Below, in pieces: positions 51,975-61,426 of a stretch of 64,000 nt of DNA. Source of the DNA: CAKUFA01 sp963627465 (GTDB lineage: Bacteria; Bacillota; Clostridia; Christensenellales; Aristaeellaceae); NCBI GenBank assembly GCA_963627465.1, contig CAVGBO010000045.1, positions 9,088 to 73,087 on the forward strand, written 5' to 3'. The notes below the pieces were generated by a model that saw only the letters and a program-made list of their open reading frames with translations, was not told the origin of the DNA and did not search any database. The position numbers and the translations under genes are program-made. Numbering within the stretch: position 1 is the stretch's first letter; the number at the start of each line of letters is the position of its first letter.

Positions 51975-53126
51975 ATGATGATGAAGAAATGGATTGCGAC
52001 ACTCCTGTTGCTCTTGATGCCCTGCTTTGCCTTGGCACAGGAGAATGCTTTGACCCTGACGGATGCGGGGGTGGATCTCCCCGGTGGGAGCATCCATTAT
52101 CCACAAATTCAGGGTCTGGATGAAGAACAAACAGCCCTGGTGAATCAGGCTCTGCTGGAAGCCGGGCAGATCAGTCAGCGGCTGGAGCGTGCCACCTTGC
52201 TCACCTCTGCAGCGGTGAAGCTGAATGTATCCTGGCAGGCGGACACTCAATGTTTAGCCGGTCAGGTGTTGTCGGTGGTGTTCACGGCGGAAGGCGCGGT
52301 AAATGATAGCCGCTCTACCCATGTGTATACCACCCTGAACATGGATCTTGCAAGCGGTGAGAACATCACCTGGGCAGATCTGTTTCAGGATGAAGAAGCG
52401 GCACGGGCAGGCATCACCTCCTATTTGGAGGATGAGCTTGCCCCGGAGCTGAGTGCCCATTTGATGAACAGCGAGCTGACGCCCCTGCCGGAGGACTTTT
52501 CGCTGGATGCATCGGGCATGACCTTGTATTATCCCATCAGCCAGCTTGCCACCTTAAGCGATCGCGCCGGGGCGGTGCATCTGAGCTGGTGCGAATTGCT
52601 GCCGTACCTGAAAACAGGGGAGGGGACAGTGCTTCAACGCATCGGTGCGGAAGCCATGGTCACCCTTTCGGATGCTTTGGGCATTCAGCAGGCAGTGAAC
52701 AGCGGCAGCCTGCCGGGAATTCCTGCACAGCTTGGCGACAACATGCAGGAGCTGGTGAATACATGGGGTCTGCTCATTGACCCGGATCTGTATGAAAACG
52801 GTCGGTTGATTTCCTTGGACGGTGCGGCTTTCCGCACGGTGTATTTGATGACGGATCGGCTGACGGAAACGCTGGACAGCAGCGTGGTTCAGGGGATTCG
52901 CATGGATCGGGGCAGCCTGTATGGCCTGTGCATCGGCAAAACCAGCCAAAGCGAGTGGCGGCAGGTGCTGGGGGAGCCGGACTATACCGTTACCCTGAAT
53001 GAGGAAGAGGCAGACGGTCAGCGTCTGCAAAGCGGCGAAAGCGATTATTACCGCTATGATACCCACACCCTGCGCCTTCATGCCAATGAGGACGGGGTGC
53101 TGGTAAGTCTCATGCTGCTGGAATAA
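51975..53126 (+). CDS. Secreted protein with DUF3298/RsiV-like domain
   Basis: 383 residues. The first ATG of the MMMKKW cluster is 7 bases from GGAGG. Signal peptide ends ALA-QE. The middle part (NMDLASGENITWADLFQDEE, FSLDASGMTLYYPISQL) matches the DUF3298 fold found in anti-sigma RsiV and in deacetylase-associated proteins. The C-terminal 110 residues (from SLDGAAFRTVYLMTD) are unassigned. It lies 25 bases before the FtsK gene and may share its transcript. Confidence 0.78.
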   Translation: MMMKKWIATLLLLLMPCFALAQENALTLTDAGVDLPGGSIHYPQIQGLDEEQTALVNQALLEAGQISQRLERATLLTSAAVKLNVSWQADTQCLAGQVLSVVFTAEGAVNDSRSTHVYTTLNMDLASGENITWADLFQDEEAARAGITSYLEDELAPELSAHLMNSELTPLPEDFSLDASGMTLYYPISQLATLSDRAGAVHLSWCELLPYLKTGEGTVLQRIGAEAMVTLSDALGIQQAVNSGSLPGIPAQLGDNMQELVNTWGLLIDPDLYENGRLISLDGAAFRTVYLMTDRLTETLDSSVVQGIRMDRGSLYGLCIGKTSQSEWRQVLGEPDYTVTLNEEEADGQRLQSGESDYYRYDTHTLRLHANEDGVLVSLMLLE

Positions 53127-53151
53127 AGGGAGAATTGAAGGAGGATCATGG

Positions 53152-56100
53152 ATGGCGCAGCAAAAGAAAAATAACAGGAGCAAACCATCGCCCAAGTATT
53201 CGGCTGGGACGTTGGAGCTGCGCTTTGTGATCGGCCTGATTCTGGTGGCGCTGGGGGTGCTGGTGTTTCTGGCTGCCGGATTGCAGCTGAAGGGCAGCGC
53301 CTTTGACAGCATTCGTGCCCTGTTCTGCGGCCTGTGCGGCGGATTGACCGTGCTGTTTCCCATTATCCCGATTTGGGGCGGCGTGCTGATGATTCTCTCC
53401 ACCCAAAAGAAAACTTCCCCTCGGGAACTTCTGCTGGTGTCCGGGCTTTATTTGGGACTGGCCGCCTGCCTGACACTGGTGATGCACACGGCTTATAACG
53501 GGCAGAACATGTCCCTGATGGATTATTTGCTGAACCTGAACGCAACGAAATATAACCCGGCAGATTCCTATCAGCTGTTCCTCAGCCGAGGATGGGAGCT
53601 GGGGCGGAAGGGCACCGGCGGCGGCGGACTGGGTATGCTGCTGGCATGGCCCATTTGGAAGACCATCGGCATTGTGCCCGGGGTGATTCTGCTGGTGCTG
53701 CTGTGCATTGGGGATGGCCTGCTGCTCTTCCGTGTGGATGTGAAGAAGCTTTTCGGACAGGTGCAGCAGAAGGCAAAGGCACGGGATCAACAAAAGCAGC
53801 AGGAGCAGGATGCCCTGCAGCAGCGGCAGCTTCAGTGGCAGCAGGATGTCCTGCGCCAGCAGCAGGCAGCCGAAGAACAGCAAAGAATGCAGGCAGCGCA
53901 GCAGATGCCTGTGTATCATGATAATCCGCCGCCGGTGGATCAGTGGGGGGCGCAGCCTCAGCCCAGTGCACCTGTGTGGCAATCCCAGCAAGTTTATATG
54001 CCGCCGCAGACGGCAGCACCTTATCAAACCACGGAACAAAACGGATTCCAGCCAACTCAAGGGGAGCAGTATGTGCCTGTGACCTCGGCGGATATGATTT
54101 ACGAGCAGGCAGACTACACCCAGGCACTGCAGCAGGAGCAAAACACGAATAAGCCCGGCAAGCTGGGCGGCATTTTCGGCCGTCGAGGGGAGAAGCAGGG
54201 CAAAGTGCAGCATAGCGCAACCGGAGAAACCTGGCAGAACCCTGATGCGCCTCGCCGGGCTTCCTTCCCGCCGGAACAACCTGTGCAACAGCCGCAGCCC
54301 GCATGGCAGAGCAATACCCAACCCGTGCAGCCTGTGCAGCAGGCACAGCCCACTTGGCAAAGCAACACTCAGCCCGTGCAGCCTGTGCAGCAAGCACAAC
54401 CCACATGGCAAGGCAACACTCAGCCCGTGCAGCCTGTGCAGCAAGCACAACCCACGTGGCAAGGGAACACTCAGCCCGTGCAGCCAGTGCAGCAAGCACA
54501 ACCTACATGGCAAGGCAACACTCAGCCCGTGCAGCCTGTGCAGCAAGCACAACCTACATGGCAAGGGAACACTCAACCCATGCAGCCTGTACAGCAAGCA
54601 CAGCCCACATGGCAGGGGAATCCCCAACCCGTGCAGCAAGCACAGCCTCGGCAGACCAACACCCAGCCGGTGCGTCAGCCCCAGTCTGCGTATCAGCCTG
54701 CACGGCCTTCGCGCACAATGAGTGCGGAAAACCATGTGCAGCAGGATACCTGGCAGGAGCCGAACAACTACGCCACGCCATCCTGGCGGGACGATGGGGC
54801 GACAACCATTCGCCAAGCAACGGGACGCTACCATGCCGTGCCTGCTGCATCTGCTGAAACAGAAGTGAGCGAGGAAACACCCATTACTCGAAAGCTGCAC
54901 CAAATGCAGCAGACCCACGAAATTGAGCCGGAACAGAGTCATGCCGCACATCGGCGCACGCCGGTGAACACCCAGCTGCGCATGGAGCAGATCCCGCCTC
55001 AATCAACAGCGGATGACAATACGCCACCGTGGGAGGAGCGGCCTTCCCGCCGGCAGCAGGCAGCCCAGCAGGAAAGGGTTCCTGTGCCTCGCCTGCAGAC
55101 CGAGCCGCCCAAGGATGCCTGGAAGCCGGAACTGAAGCTTCCGCCCCGGCGCGATGATCTGCCGGAAGAAGAGGAAGAAAAGCCGGAAGAAATTCCGTAC
55201 ATTTATCCCAACTATGCCTTGATCAAGATGCCGGAGCCTGCTTCCTCGGAAACGGCAGAGGAGGACGCTCTTCGTTCCCGCCGATTGGAGGAAACCCTGC
55301 AGTCCTTCAAGGTTCCGGCTAAGGTGAAGCACGTAACCCACGGCCCTGCCATTTCCCGGTTCGAGCTGGAGATTGCTTCCGGCATCCGTGTGAACAAAAT
55401 CACGGATCTGGATCGGAACATCGCCATGAACATGGAGGTTAAGTCGGTACGTATCGAAGCGCCTATTCCCGGGAAATCCTTGGTGGGCGTGGAGGTGCCG
55501 AATCATCGTGTGTCCAAGGTCACCCTTCGGGAAGTGCTGGATACGCCGGCCATGCAGGCAGCCAAGTCTCCCCTGTGCGTGGCACTGGGCAAGGACATTG
55601 CAGGTACGCCTATCATCTGCGACCTGGCGAAAATGCCCCATTTGCTCATTGCCGGTGCTACCGGCAGCGGTAAATCCGTGTGCGTAAACGCCATGATCAA
55701 CTCCATCCTCTTCCGTGCCTCCCCCAAGGAAGTGCGCATGATCCTTGTGGATCCCAAAGTGGTGGAGCTGCAATGCTACAACAATATTCCCCACCTGCTG
55801 ATCCCTGTGGTCAGCGATCCCCACAAGGCCGCCGGCGCATTGGAATGGGCAGTGGCGGAGATGATGGAACGGTACAACAAGTTTAAGGAAAAAGGCGTTC
55901 GGGAAATCACAGGTTACAACAGCAAGCTGAAGGACGGGGAAGAGTACATGCCCCGCATCGTCATTATCATTGACGAGTTGGCTGACCTGATGATGACCTG
56001 CCGCAAGGACGTAGAGGAGCGAATCTGCCGCTTGGCACAGCTGGCTCGTGCAGCCGGTATCCACCTGGTAGTAGCCACCCAGCGGCCTTCGGTGGACGTG

Positions 56101-56667
56101 ATTACGGGCTTGATTAAGGCCAACATCCCCAGCCGGATTGCCTTCAAGGTATCCAGCTATGTGGATAGCCGAACCATCCTTGACCGCCCCGGCGCTGAAA
56201 AGCTGCTGGGCTATGGTGATATGCTGTACCTGCCCAATGGTGAGTTTACCCCCATCCGTGTGCAGGGCTGCTTCCTGACGGACGAGGAAGTCAACAATAT
56301 TACGGATTTCATTCGCCGGGCGAATCCCAGCGAGTACGACCCCAACGTGATTGAACAGCTGGAAAGCATGCAGTCCGGCAATAACGGAGACTTGGCGGTG
56401 GATGAAATCACCTCCGGGGATGATGACAGCAACAGCGATGCCAACCTGCTGCAGCAGGCCATTGAAATGACCGTGCAGGATGGGCAGACTTCCACCAGCA
56501 TGCTGCAGCGCCGCCTGCGCATCGGCTATGCCCGGGCAGGACGATTGGTGGATGAAATGGAAAAGCGGGGCGTGGTTTCCCAGAAGGATGGGGCAAAACC
56601 CCGTATGTGCCTGATTTCCCGGGAAGAGTTTGAATTGCTGAAACAGGACGGATCACTGGAGGAATAA
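53152..56667 (+). CDS. ftsK: FtsK/SpoIIIE DNA translocase with long QP-rich repeat linker
   Basis: 1171 residues, longer than the usual 750-900. Four membrane segments lie within residues 20-200. A low-complexity Gln/Pro linker (about 205-690) includes six to seven copies of a 17-residue unit. The motor follows: Walker A GATGSGKS at 835-842, Walker B IVIIIDELADLMM (about 945), and QRPSVDVITG. The C-terminal gamma winged helix (about 1105-1171) has SMLQRRLRIGYARAGRL. It pumps chromosome DNA through the septum and coordinates XerCD recombination; gamma reads orienting sequences. Confidence 0.96.
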   Translation: MAQQKKNNRSKPSPKYSAGTLELRFVIGLILVALGVLVFLAAGLQLKGSAFDSIRALFCGLCGGLTVLFPIIPIWGGVLMILSTQKKTSPRELLLVSGLYLGLAACLTLVMHTAYNGQNMSLMDYLLNLNATKYNPADSYQLFLSRGWELGRKGTGGGGLGMLLAWPIWKTIGIVPGVILLVLLCIGDGLLLFRVDVKKLFGQVQQKAKARDQQKQQEQDALQQRQLQWQQDVLRQQQAAEEQQRMQAAQQMPVYHDNPPPVDQWGAQPQPSAPVWQSQQVYMPPQTAAPYQTTEQNGFQPTQGEQYVPVTSADMIYEQADYTQALQQEQNTNKPGKLGGIFGRRGEKQGKVQHSATGETWQNPDAPRRASFPPEQPVQQPQPAWQSNTQPVQPVQQAQPTWQSNTQPVQPVQQAQPTWQGNTQPVQPVQQAQPTWQGNTQPVQPVQQAQPTWQGNTQPVQPVQQAQPTWQGNTQPMQPVQQAQPTWQGNPQPVQQAQPRQTNTQPVRQPQSAYQPARPSRTMSAENHVQQDTWQEPNNYATPSWRDDGATTIRQATGRYHAVPAASAETEVSEETPITRKLHQMQQTHEIEPEQSHAAHRRTPVNTQLRMEQIPPQSTADDNTPPWEERPSRRQQAAQQERVPVPRLQTEPPKDAWKPELKLPPRRDDLPEEEEEKPEEIPYIYPNYALIKMPEPASSETAEEDALRSRRLEETLQSFKVPAKVKHVTHGPAISRFELEIASGIRVNKITDLDRNIAMNMEVKSVRIEAPIPGKSLVGVEVPNHRVSKVTLREVLDTPAMQAAKSPLCVALGKDIAGTPIICDLAKMPHLLIAGATGSGKSVCVNAMINSILFRASPKEVRMILVDPKVVELQCYNNIPHLLIPVVSDPHKAAGALEWAVAEMMERYNKFKEKGVREITGYNSKLKDGEEYMPRIVIIIDELADLMMTCRKDVEERICRLAQLARAAGIHLVVATQRPSVDVITGLIKANIPSRIAFKVSSYVDSRTILDRPGAEKLLGYGDMLYLPNGEFTPIRVQGCFLTDEEVNNITDFIRRANPSEYDPNVIEQLESMQSGNNGDLAVDEITSGDDDSNSDANLLQQAIEMTVQDGQTSTSMLQRRLRIGYARAGRLVDEMEKRGVVSQKDGAKPRMCLISREEFELLKQDGSLEE
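54295..54642 (+). repeat. 51-bp tandem repeat inside the ftsK linker
   Basis: Six near-identical 51-bp units encode QPTWQGNTQPVQPVQQA, followed by a shortened copy. Third-position differences are few, so the array is recent or kept uniform by recombination, and copy number may vary between strains. Confidence 0.92.
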
Positions 56668-56671
56668 AGCA

Positions 56672-57829
56672 ATGGCAAACATGATGGATTACCTTGCCTG
56701 GCGCGGAGACCTGAGCCTGACGGTTGCCCCTTGGTGCGGCGTGGACAGCCTGATCATGGCCAGCTTCAGCTACAATGTGCTTTCCTGCCCGGAGGCGGCA
56801 GGGGAAGAGGGCATTCGCCTGTGCGACATGGCACCCGAGCTGGATCTTCCTCAGCGGACAGGGAATGTGTACTTCGAACAGTGGCGCACCCTGCTGTACA
56901 CCATGGCGGAAACCGTGCGATTCCGCACCATGCGGGTGCATCACTACATTGACATCATTGATCCGGAGCGTGCCATGCAGTTCTCCGCCTATGCGGCGGA
57001 TATGGAGGATGGCAGTACCTTTGTGGCCTTCCGTGGCACGGACAGTACCCTGGTAGGCTGGCGTGAGGACTTTGACATGTCCTACGAAACCTCCGTGCCT
57101 GCTCAGGAAAAAGCAAAGGAATTTCTGGAGAAGATTGCATCAGCCCGTTCCGGCAAGCTGCGGGTTTCCGGCCACAGCAAGGGGGGCAATCTGGCAGCCT
57201 ATGCGGCGGCCCATGCTGCACCGGAGGTTCAGAAGCGGATTGACAGTGTGTACAGCTTTGACGGTCCCGGTCTGGATGACGATACCATGGCCAGTGAAGG
57301 TTATGCCAGGATTCTCCCGGTGATGCATTCGGTGATTCCGCAAGCCTCCGTGGTGGGACTGCTGATGAACTATCATGCCAACTATACCGTTGTGAAGTCC
57401 CTGTCCGTGTCCCTTTGGCAGCACGATGCCTTCAAGTGGCAGGTGTTGGGAACCGACTTTGTTGCCGGCGAACGTACAACCACCAGCCTCCTCATGGACG
57501 AAACCCTGCATGAATGGCTGAAAGCCTGCACCAAGGATGAGCGGAAGGAATTCGTGGAAGCCCTGTTTGATGTACTGACCTCCACCGATGCCACCACCCT
57601 TGCCCAACTTTCCGGGGAAAAGCTGAAGTCTGCCGCCATGATCCTTGCCGGTGTGCGGAGCATGAACCCGGAAATGCGGAAAATGTTCCTCCGGCTGATC
57701 GGCATGTTCCTTTCCATGACGGCCGCCAATGCGGTGGGCATGCTCGGCGAAAGGCAGCGTGATGTGCTGAGCGATCTGCTGAATAAGCTGAAGCCGGAGA
57801 ATAACGGGGATGGGAAAGAAAATAAGTAA
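56672..57829 (+). CDS. Mbeg1-like lipase-fold protein (DUF2974)
   Basis: 385 residues. Central lipase fold with FVAFRGTDSTLVGWREDFDMSY (about 115-136) and the nucleophile elbow VSGHSKGGNLAAYAA (about 170-184), then YSFDGPGLD. This matches the Mbeg1/DUF2974 family of putative intracellular lipases. The start lies 4 bases after the ftsK stop, so translation is coupled. No signal peptide. Confidence 0.9.
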   Translation: MANMMDYLAWRGDLSLTVAPWCGVDSLIMASFSYNVLSCPEAAGEEGIRLCDMAPELDLPQRTGNVYFEQWRTLLYTMAETVRFRTMRVHHYIDIIDPERAMQFSAYAADMEDGSTFVAFRGTDSTLVGWREDFDMSYETSVPAQEKAKEFLEKIASARSGKLRVSGHSKGGNLAAYAAAHAAPEVQKRIDSVYSFDGPGLDDDTMASEGYARILPVMHSVIPQASVVGLLMNYHANYTVVKSLSVSLWQHDAFKWQVLGTDFVAGERTTTSLLMDETLHEWLKACTKDERKEFVEALFDVLTSTDATTLAQLSGEKLKSAAMILAGVRSMNPEMRKMFLRLIGMFLSMTAANAVGMLGERQRDVLSDLLNKLKPENNGDGKENK

Positions 57830-57850
57830 TGGCTCCATCCATTTTTAACG
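57828..57850 (+). terminator. Weak hairpin-T terminator
   Basis: AATGG pairs with CCATT around CTCCAT and is followed by TTTTAA, directly after the Mbeg1-like gene. Confidence 0.45.
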
Positions 57851-57952
57851 CATATGTTGCCTCTGTTTTCGCATAAGCAAACATATCGTCATCTTGTTCA
57901 GGTTTTCTCTGTTTCAGACAAGCGAAGTGCGGATCAGACGGGCGGCTAAGAC

Positions 57953-58093
57953 ATGGCTGACCTGCAGAAGGCTACCATCAACATCCTGAAAGTGCTGATG
58001 CACACCAACCAGTTCGAAGAACTGACCGGCATCACCGTCGGCACCTACACGGATGCTTCCGCAGTAGACAGCTACATCACCGTAACCAAGTAA
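57953..58093 (+). CDS. 46-residue ORF, small protein or C-terminal remnant
   Basis: ATG 57953 opens after an in-frame stop and has only a poor ribosome site (GGGCGG). The peptide (starting MADLQKATINILKVL) is followed within 15 bases by a very strong terminator, so it is probably the end of a transcribed unit. It may be the surviving tail of a longer gene. No family recognised. Confidence 0.45.
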   Translation: MADLQKATINILKVLMHTNQFEELTGITVGTYTDASAVDSYITVTK

Positions 58094-58106
58094 GCAACAG
58101 ACCAAC

Positions 58107-58145
58107 AAGGGGGCACCGGCGAAAGCCGGTGCCCCCTTGATTTTG
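58107..58145 (+). terminator. Very strong rho-independent terminator
   Basis: A 14-bp perfect stem (AAGGGGGCACCGGC with GCCGGTGCCCCCTT) closed by GAAA, followed by a T-rich tail. A group II intron remnant begins 11 bases after the stem. Confidence 0.95.
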
Positions 58146-58149
58146 ATTC

Positions 58150-58800
58150 GTGCGCCTGCCATGGGCAACAACTAGGCGGTGAAAATCCACTACACGCGTG
58201 GTAGTAAGAAGCATTAGTCGATAACAAGGGTGTCCATCATGAGGCGGAATCTGAAGGAAGTCGGATGACAAGGTGGGGAACCTTGGCTGGCAAACTCTCG
58301 AACCGATGAGCAGAAATCACATCGCAGGCCGTACAGAGATGGATGAGTGTGCCAAACAACACAAAGTCCAATGCTGAAGCTTCGTACAAAGCGCAATCGC
58401 GGACGCAACGTCCGCATCATCATGCAAGTAGTAAAGGCGTTTGTCCGTGGCTGGATTGGCTATTTTCGCATAGCCGATATGAAATAGACGCTAATGTCCT
58501 GGAATGAATGACTGCGGCGGAGGTTTCGAATGTACATCTGGAAGCAATGGAAGAAGCCTAAAACGAAGGTGGCCAACTTGAGAAAGCTTGGCACCCTGCT
58601 AAGAAGGCTTACCAGTAGGAAATTCTGGATTGGAATATTGGCGTATTGCCAGAAGCTTGGTGTTAAATTGTTCCATTACAAACAAAGACTCGCAGCACCG
58701 GGATACTTTCGTATCCTCAACTACTACGAGTCCTTGTACTCATGCGGTTGAACCGCCGTGTACCGGCCGGTACGCACGATGGTGTGAGAGCCTCCTACTC
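58150..58800 (+). mobile_element. Degenerate group II intron remnant
   Basis: The 5' end starts GTGCGCC and carries group II ribozyme domain I words (TTAGTCGATAACAAGGGTGT, GGAATCTGAAGGAAG, CAAAGTCC). The 3' part holds a domain V-like hairpin (GAACCGCCGTGTACC with GGTACGCACGATGG) and ends near CCTCCTACTC. Most of the intron-encoded protein is missing, and domain VI appears shortened. It lies right behind a terminator stem, the target preference described for class C introns. Unlikely to be mobile by itself. Confidence 0.85.
58371..58751 (+). pseudogene. Remnant of group II intron reverse transcriptase/maturase C-terminus
   Basis: A single frame from 58371 matches the X/maturase end of intron-encoded proteins (VKAFVRGWIGYFRIADMK, RRRFRMYIWKQWKKPKT, RILNYYESL). 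It is broken by in-frame stops TAG at 58485 and TGA at 58509. All reverse transcriptase blocks (including the YADD box) are absent, so this is a decayed relic. Confidence 0.85.
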
Positions 58801-58850
58801 CATTGAAGAAAAATGAAGAGATGAAGCCAGGCGCATGCTATGGTGGTATT

Positions 58851-60846
58851 CTACTTCGTGATTTCAGTCGCCAATAGTGCAGGAACAGAGACGCTTCCGC
58901 CCAATGTGGTTTGATATGTATAGATGCCGAAGTATGTGCCCTTGAGGGTTACTATATCATTCTTCAGGATTCGTGAGGCATCGGAAGGGAGCGAGTACTC
59001 AACATAGAACATGCAATTGCTGTCCGAATCAACAGCTACCCGATAGACATTGTCTCCGCCTGTTCCTTCAACGACCTGAACAACCTTTCCCCTGAAAGTG
59101 ATCTTCTGAGACTGATAGGAATTCGGATTCCTGGCAATTTCATCGTAGGATTTCTTTGTAATTTTATAATATCCATCTGAATCAGGATCGCCAACGTCCT
59201 TCTGAACATACCCCACAATCGAGTAGCTCGTAATCAAACAGGAAGGAATGGTGATCTTACCGCCAAGCGTGCTGCTGTAGCTGTATAAGCCNNNNNNNNN
59301 NGTATAAGCCTGTGGAAGTGGCTTCGATTGTTACAATGTCGTCCTCCAAAATCCGAACATCAAGATCATCCGTGTTGATAACGCCAAGAATCATAGCATC
59401 GGAACTCTGATCCACCGCAAGACGATAGATGCTTGTTTTATCACTATCTACAACCTGAATTACTTTTGCGGTGAATGTGAGTGGCTTATCCTGATAAGTA
59501 TTTTCATCTCTGGCGAGAGATTCGTAATTTTTCTTGGTTACCTTATAATTCCCATTAGCATCTTTCGTCACAACAGATGCAACCTTCCCGGGAATAACAA
59601 TGCTAGCTGCTGTACACTGAGGAACTGTAATTGTTGCACCAAGTGTGCTTTCGTAGGCAATCAGCCCGTCGAAAGTACCCACGACTGTCACCTTATCGTC
59701 TTCCAGGATCCGCATTACCCGGTCATCATTTGCAAGATCTACAAGGAAAATGCAATCGCTGTTGCTGTCTACAGCAATCCGATAGGAAGAAACAGCATCG
59801 CCCTCAATGACTTGAATCACTTTGCCTGAAAAGGTAATCGCCTCATTCTCATGTTCGGATGGACGACGGGCATAATCTTCATAGAGTGCTTTTGTTACCT
59901 TAACATTTCCATCTTTATCCTTGGGGAAATTTGTTGGCGCTTTAAAACCTTTCACTTCGAGAGACTCAACAGTGGCGGAGGGGATGGTAATGTCACCGCT
60001 CCTGATACTTGAGTAGGTATAAAGACCGGAATACGTGCCTTTGACCGTGATGATGTCATCGTCCAAAACACGGATGCTGATCAAAGCGGGGTCGTACGTC
60101 AGGTAGATGATTTTATCCGTATCTGAGTCGACGGCCAGACGAATGGCATTTCCCCATGAATTTTCTACAACCTGCATGACTTTCCCGGTGAGAGAAAGCT
60201 TTTCATTCTCATGCAGTTTTTCGTGCCGGGCGAAATCTTCGTAATTCGCTTTTGTTAGTTTTGAGTACTCTTTATCCTTGGCAACAACCTTATTCAGCCG
60301 GGTGCGGATAGCGGACAAGGCTTCTTCGAGCTCCTCGTCCGATGCCATCGGAACGGTCTTTGTTTTAATGGGACGAATTACCAGATCGGCGGTACAATAC
60401 GGCACCGTCACGGAAAGATTCGTTGTGCTGTTATAAGTGTTCAATTCAATGAATTCAGCATAGACGCAGACCGCATCGTTCTCAAGAAAACGCTCCGAGT
60501 CCTCCGGAAGTGAATATGTTATAAGAAAGACGTTATCCCCGTATTGATTCGTTGCAATGCGGTATGTTGTAGTTGTGCCTTCAACAACCTGAAGAACAGT
60601 CCCCTCAAAGTACAATTTTTCGCCTGTATGCTTATTGGGGTTGCGTTCTATGTCATCATAGTCGGTTACGGGTTTATAGGCATTTGCGTTTTCCAGTTTG
60701 TTCAGGAGAAGCTGGGACTGAACTTCGGAATACAAAGCATACAGCTTCGTTTCTGATAAGTTATTAATCTGAATCCCAGTCGCGAAAGCAACTGATGAAC
60801 ACAGTGCAAGCGTCAAGCATAGCAGAAAAGACAACAGCTTCTTCAT
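58851..60846 (-). CDS. Secreted protein with five tandem ~100-residue domains (interrupted by assembly gap)
   Basis: ATG 60846 follows GAGGAGG; signal peptide ends AFA-TG. Five similar domains follow, each with the pattern DYxxIARNPN, LTFxGKVxQVVEG, YRxAVDSxSD, RILEDDxVTVxGTxxGLYTY and ITVP. They look like small beta-barrel (OB-like) units. The run of Ns falls in domain 4. The 9 bases GTATAAGCC occur on both sides of the gap, and joining them once restores one uninterrupted frame to the stop at 58851. Cell-surface or extracellular ligand binding is a guess. AT-rich compared with the rest of the window. Confidence 0.8.
59292..59301. other. Assembly gap (10 N)
   Basis: Ten Ns mark a scaffold join inside a gene with repeated domains. 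Identical 9-base ends flank it, so the two contigs probably overlap and no sequence may be missing; a collapsed repeat is the alternative. Confidence 0.95.
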
Positions 60847-61348
60847 TGAAATTCCTCCTCGTATCCTTGTGCTCTTCAAACCAATCTGTCTTGTGCATTT
60901 GCTTGTTAAACAGAGAATCCGCACTATCTCGTTATGAAAACAAAAGACTGATAGGAAACTTAAGTGATGTCTGAGCTAGTCTTCATGCATTGGCACTTAC
61001 AGAAAGGATTGATAAAAGCTCCTTGCGATCAAAGTATAGCATCTATTGGTGCAAATAGCAACAGCTTATGTTTATTTCCACGGAAATCAATTTTGTGAAT
61101 ACCTATGCATTTTAGGTTTTGCTTGCAGCATAGATCGTTGAAAAAACTTTCTCAAGATGCTAAACCGTGGATTTTCTGAACACATCCATCCTGAATGAAA
61201 ATGAAATAATTATGCAAAAAGGAGTCCAATGTTTTTTCTCACGGAAATGTGTGAGAAAATGCATCGGGAAGGGAAATGACCAGAGACATCGGAGGGGGTC
61301 CGGAGAAAAAGGTTTCACGGTCTGCTTTGTAAGTGGCTCAGAATAGCT
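60847..61348. other. AT-rich intergenic region
   Basis: No ORF with a believable ribosome site. It contains the promoter of the minus-strand repeat protein (61033-61061) and, towards 61250-61340, GC-richer DNA leading into the lone CRISPR repeat. Nothing else recognised. Confidence 0.6.
61033..61061 (-). promoter_or_regulatory. Promoter of the five-repeat secreted protein
   Basis: Minus-strand TTGCTA (61056-61061), 17-base spacer, TATACT (61033-61038), with a leader of about 180 bases. Confidence 0.6.
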
Positions 61349-61380
61349 ATTTCAATCCACGCACCCCGTGAGGGTGCGAC
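61349..61380 (-). CRISPR. Lone, slightly decayed CRISPR repeat
   Basis: 32 bases from ATTTCAATCCACGCACCCCG to TGCGAC match the array repeat at 63743 except for one missing G in the GGGG run. Same orientation as the array, 2.4 kb away. No second repeat follows at spacer distance. It is best read as the stranded trailer-end repeat of the array. Confidence 0.88.
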
Positions 61381-61426
61381 GACCCGCCTGTGTGGAAGGG
61401 AGTTTTTTCACAATCAAGAAAGGCAG

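Noticed and set aside
53146..55002. 618-codon minus-strand frame rich in Leu, Arg and Gly opposite ftsK
   Set aside because: Its repeats simply mirror the QP repeat of the ftsK linker; no start site or family match.
58150..58800. Diversity-generating retroelement
   Set aside because: The reverse-transcriptase-related piece is the maturase end of a group II intron, flanked by ribozyme domains; no template/variable repeat pair was seen.
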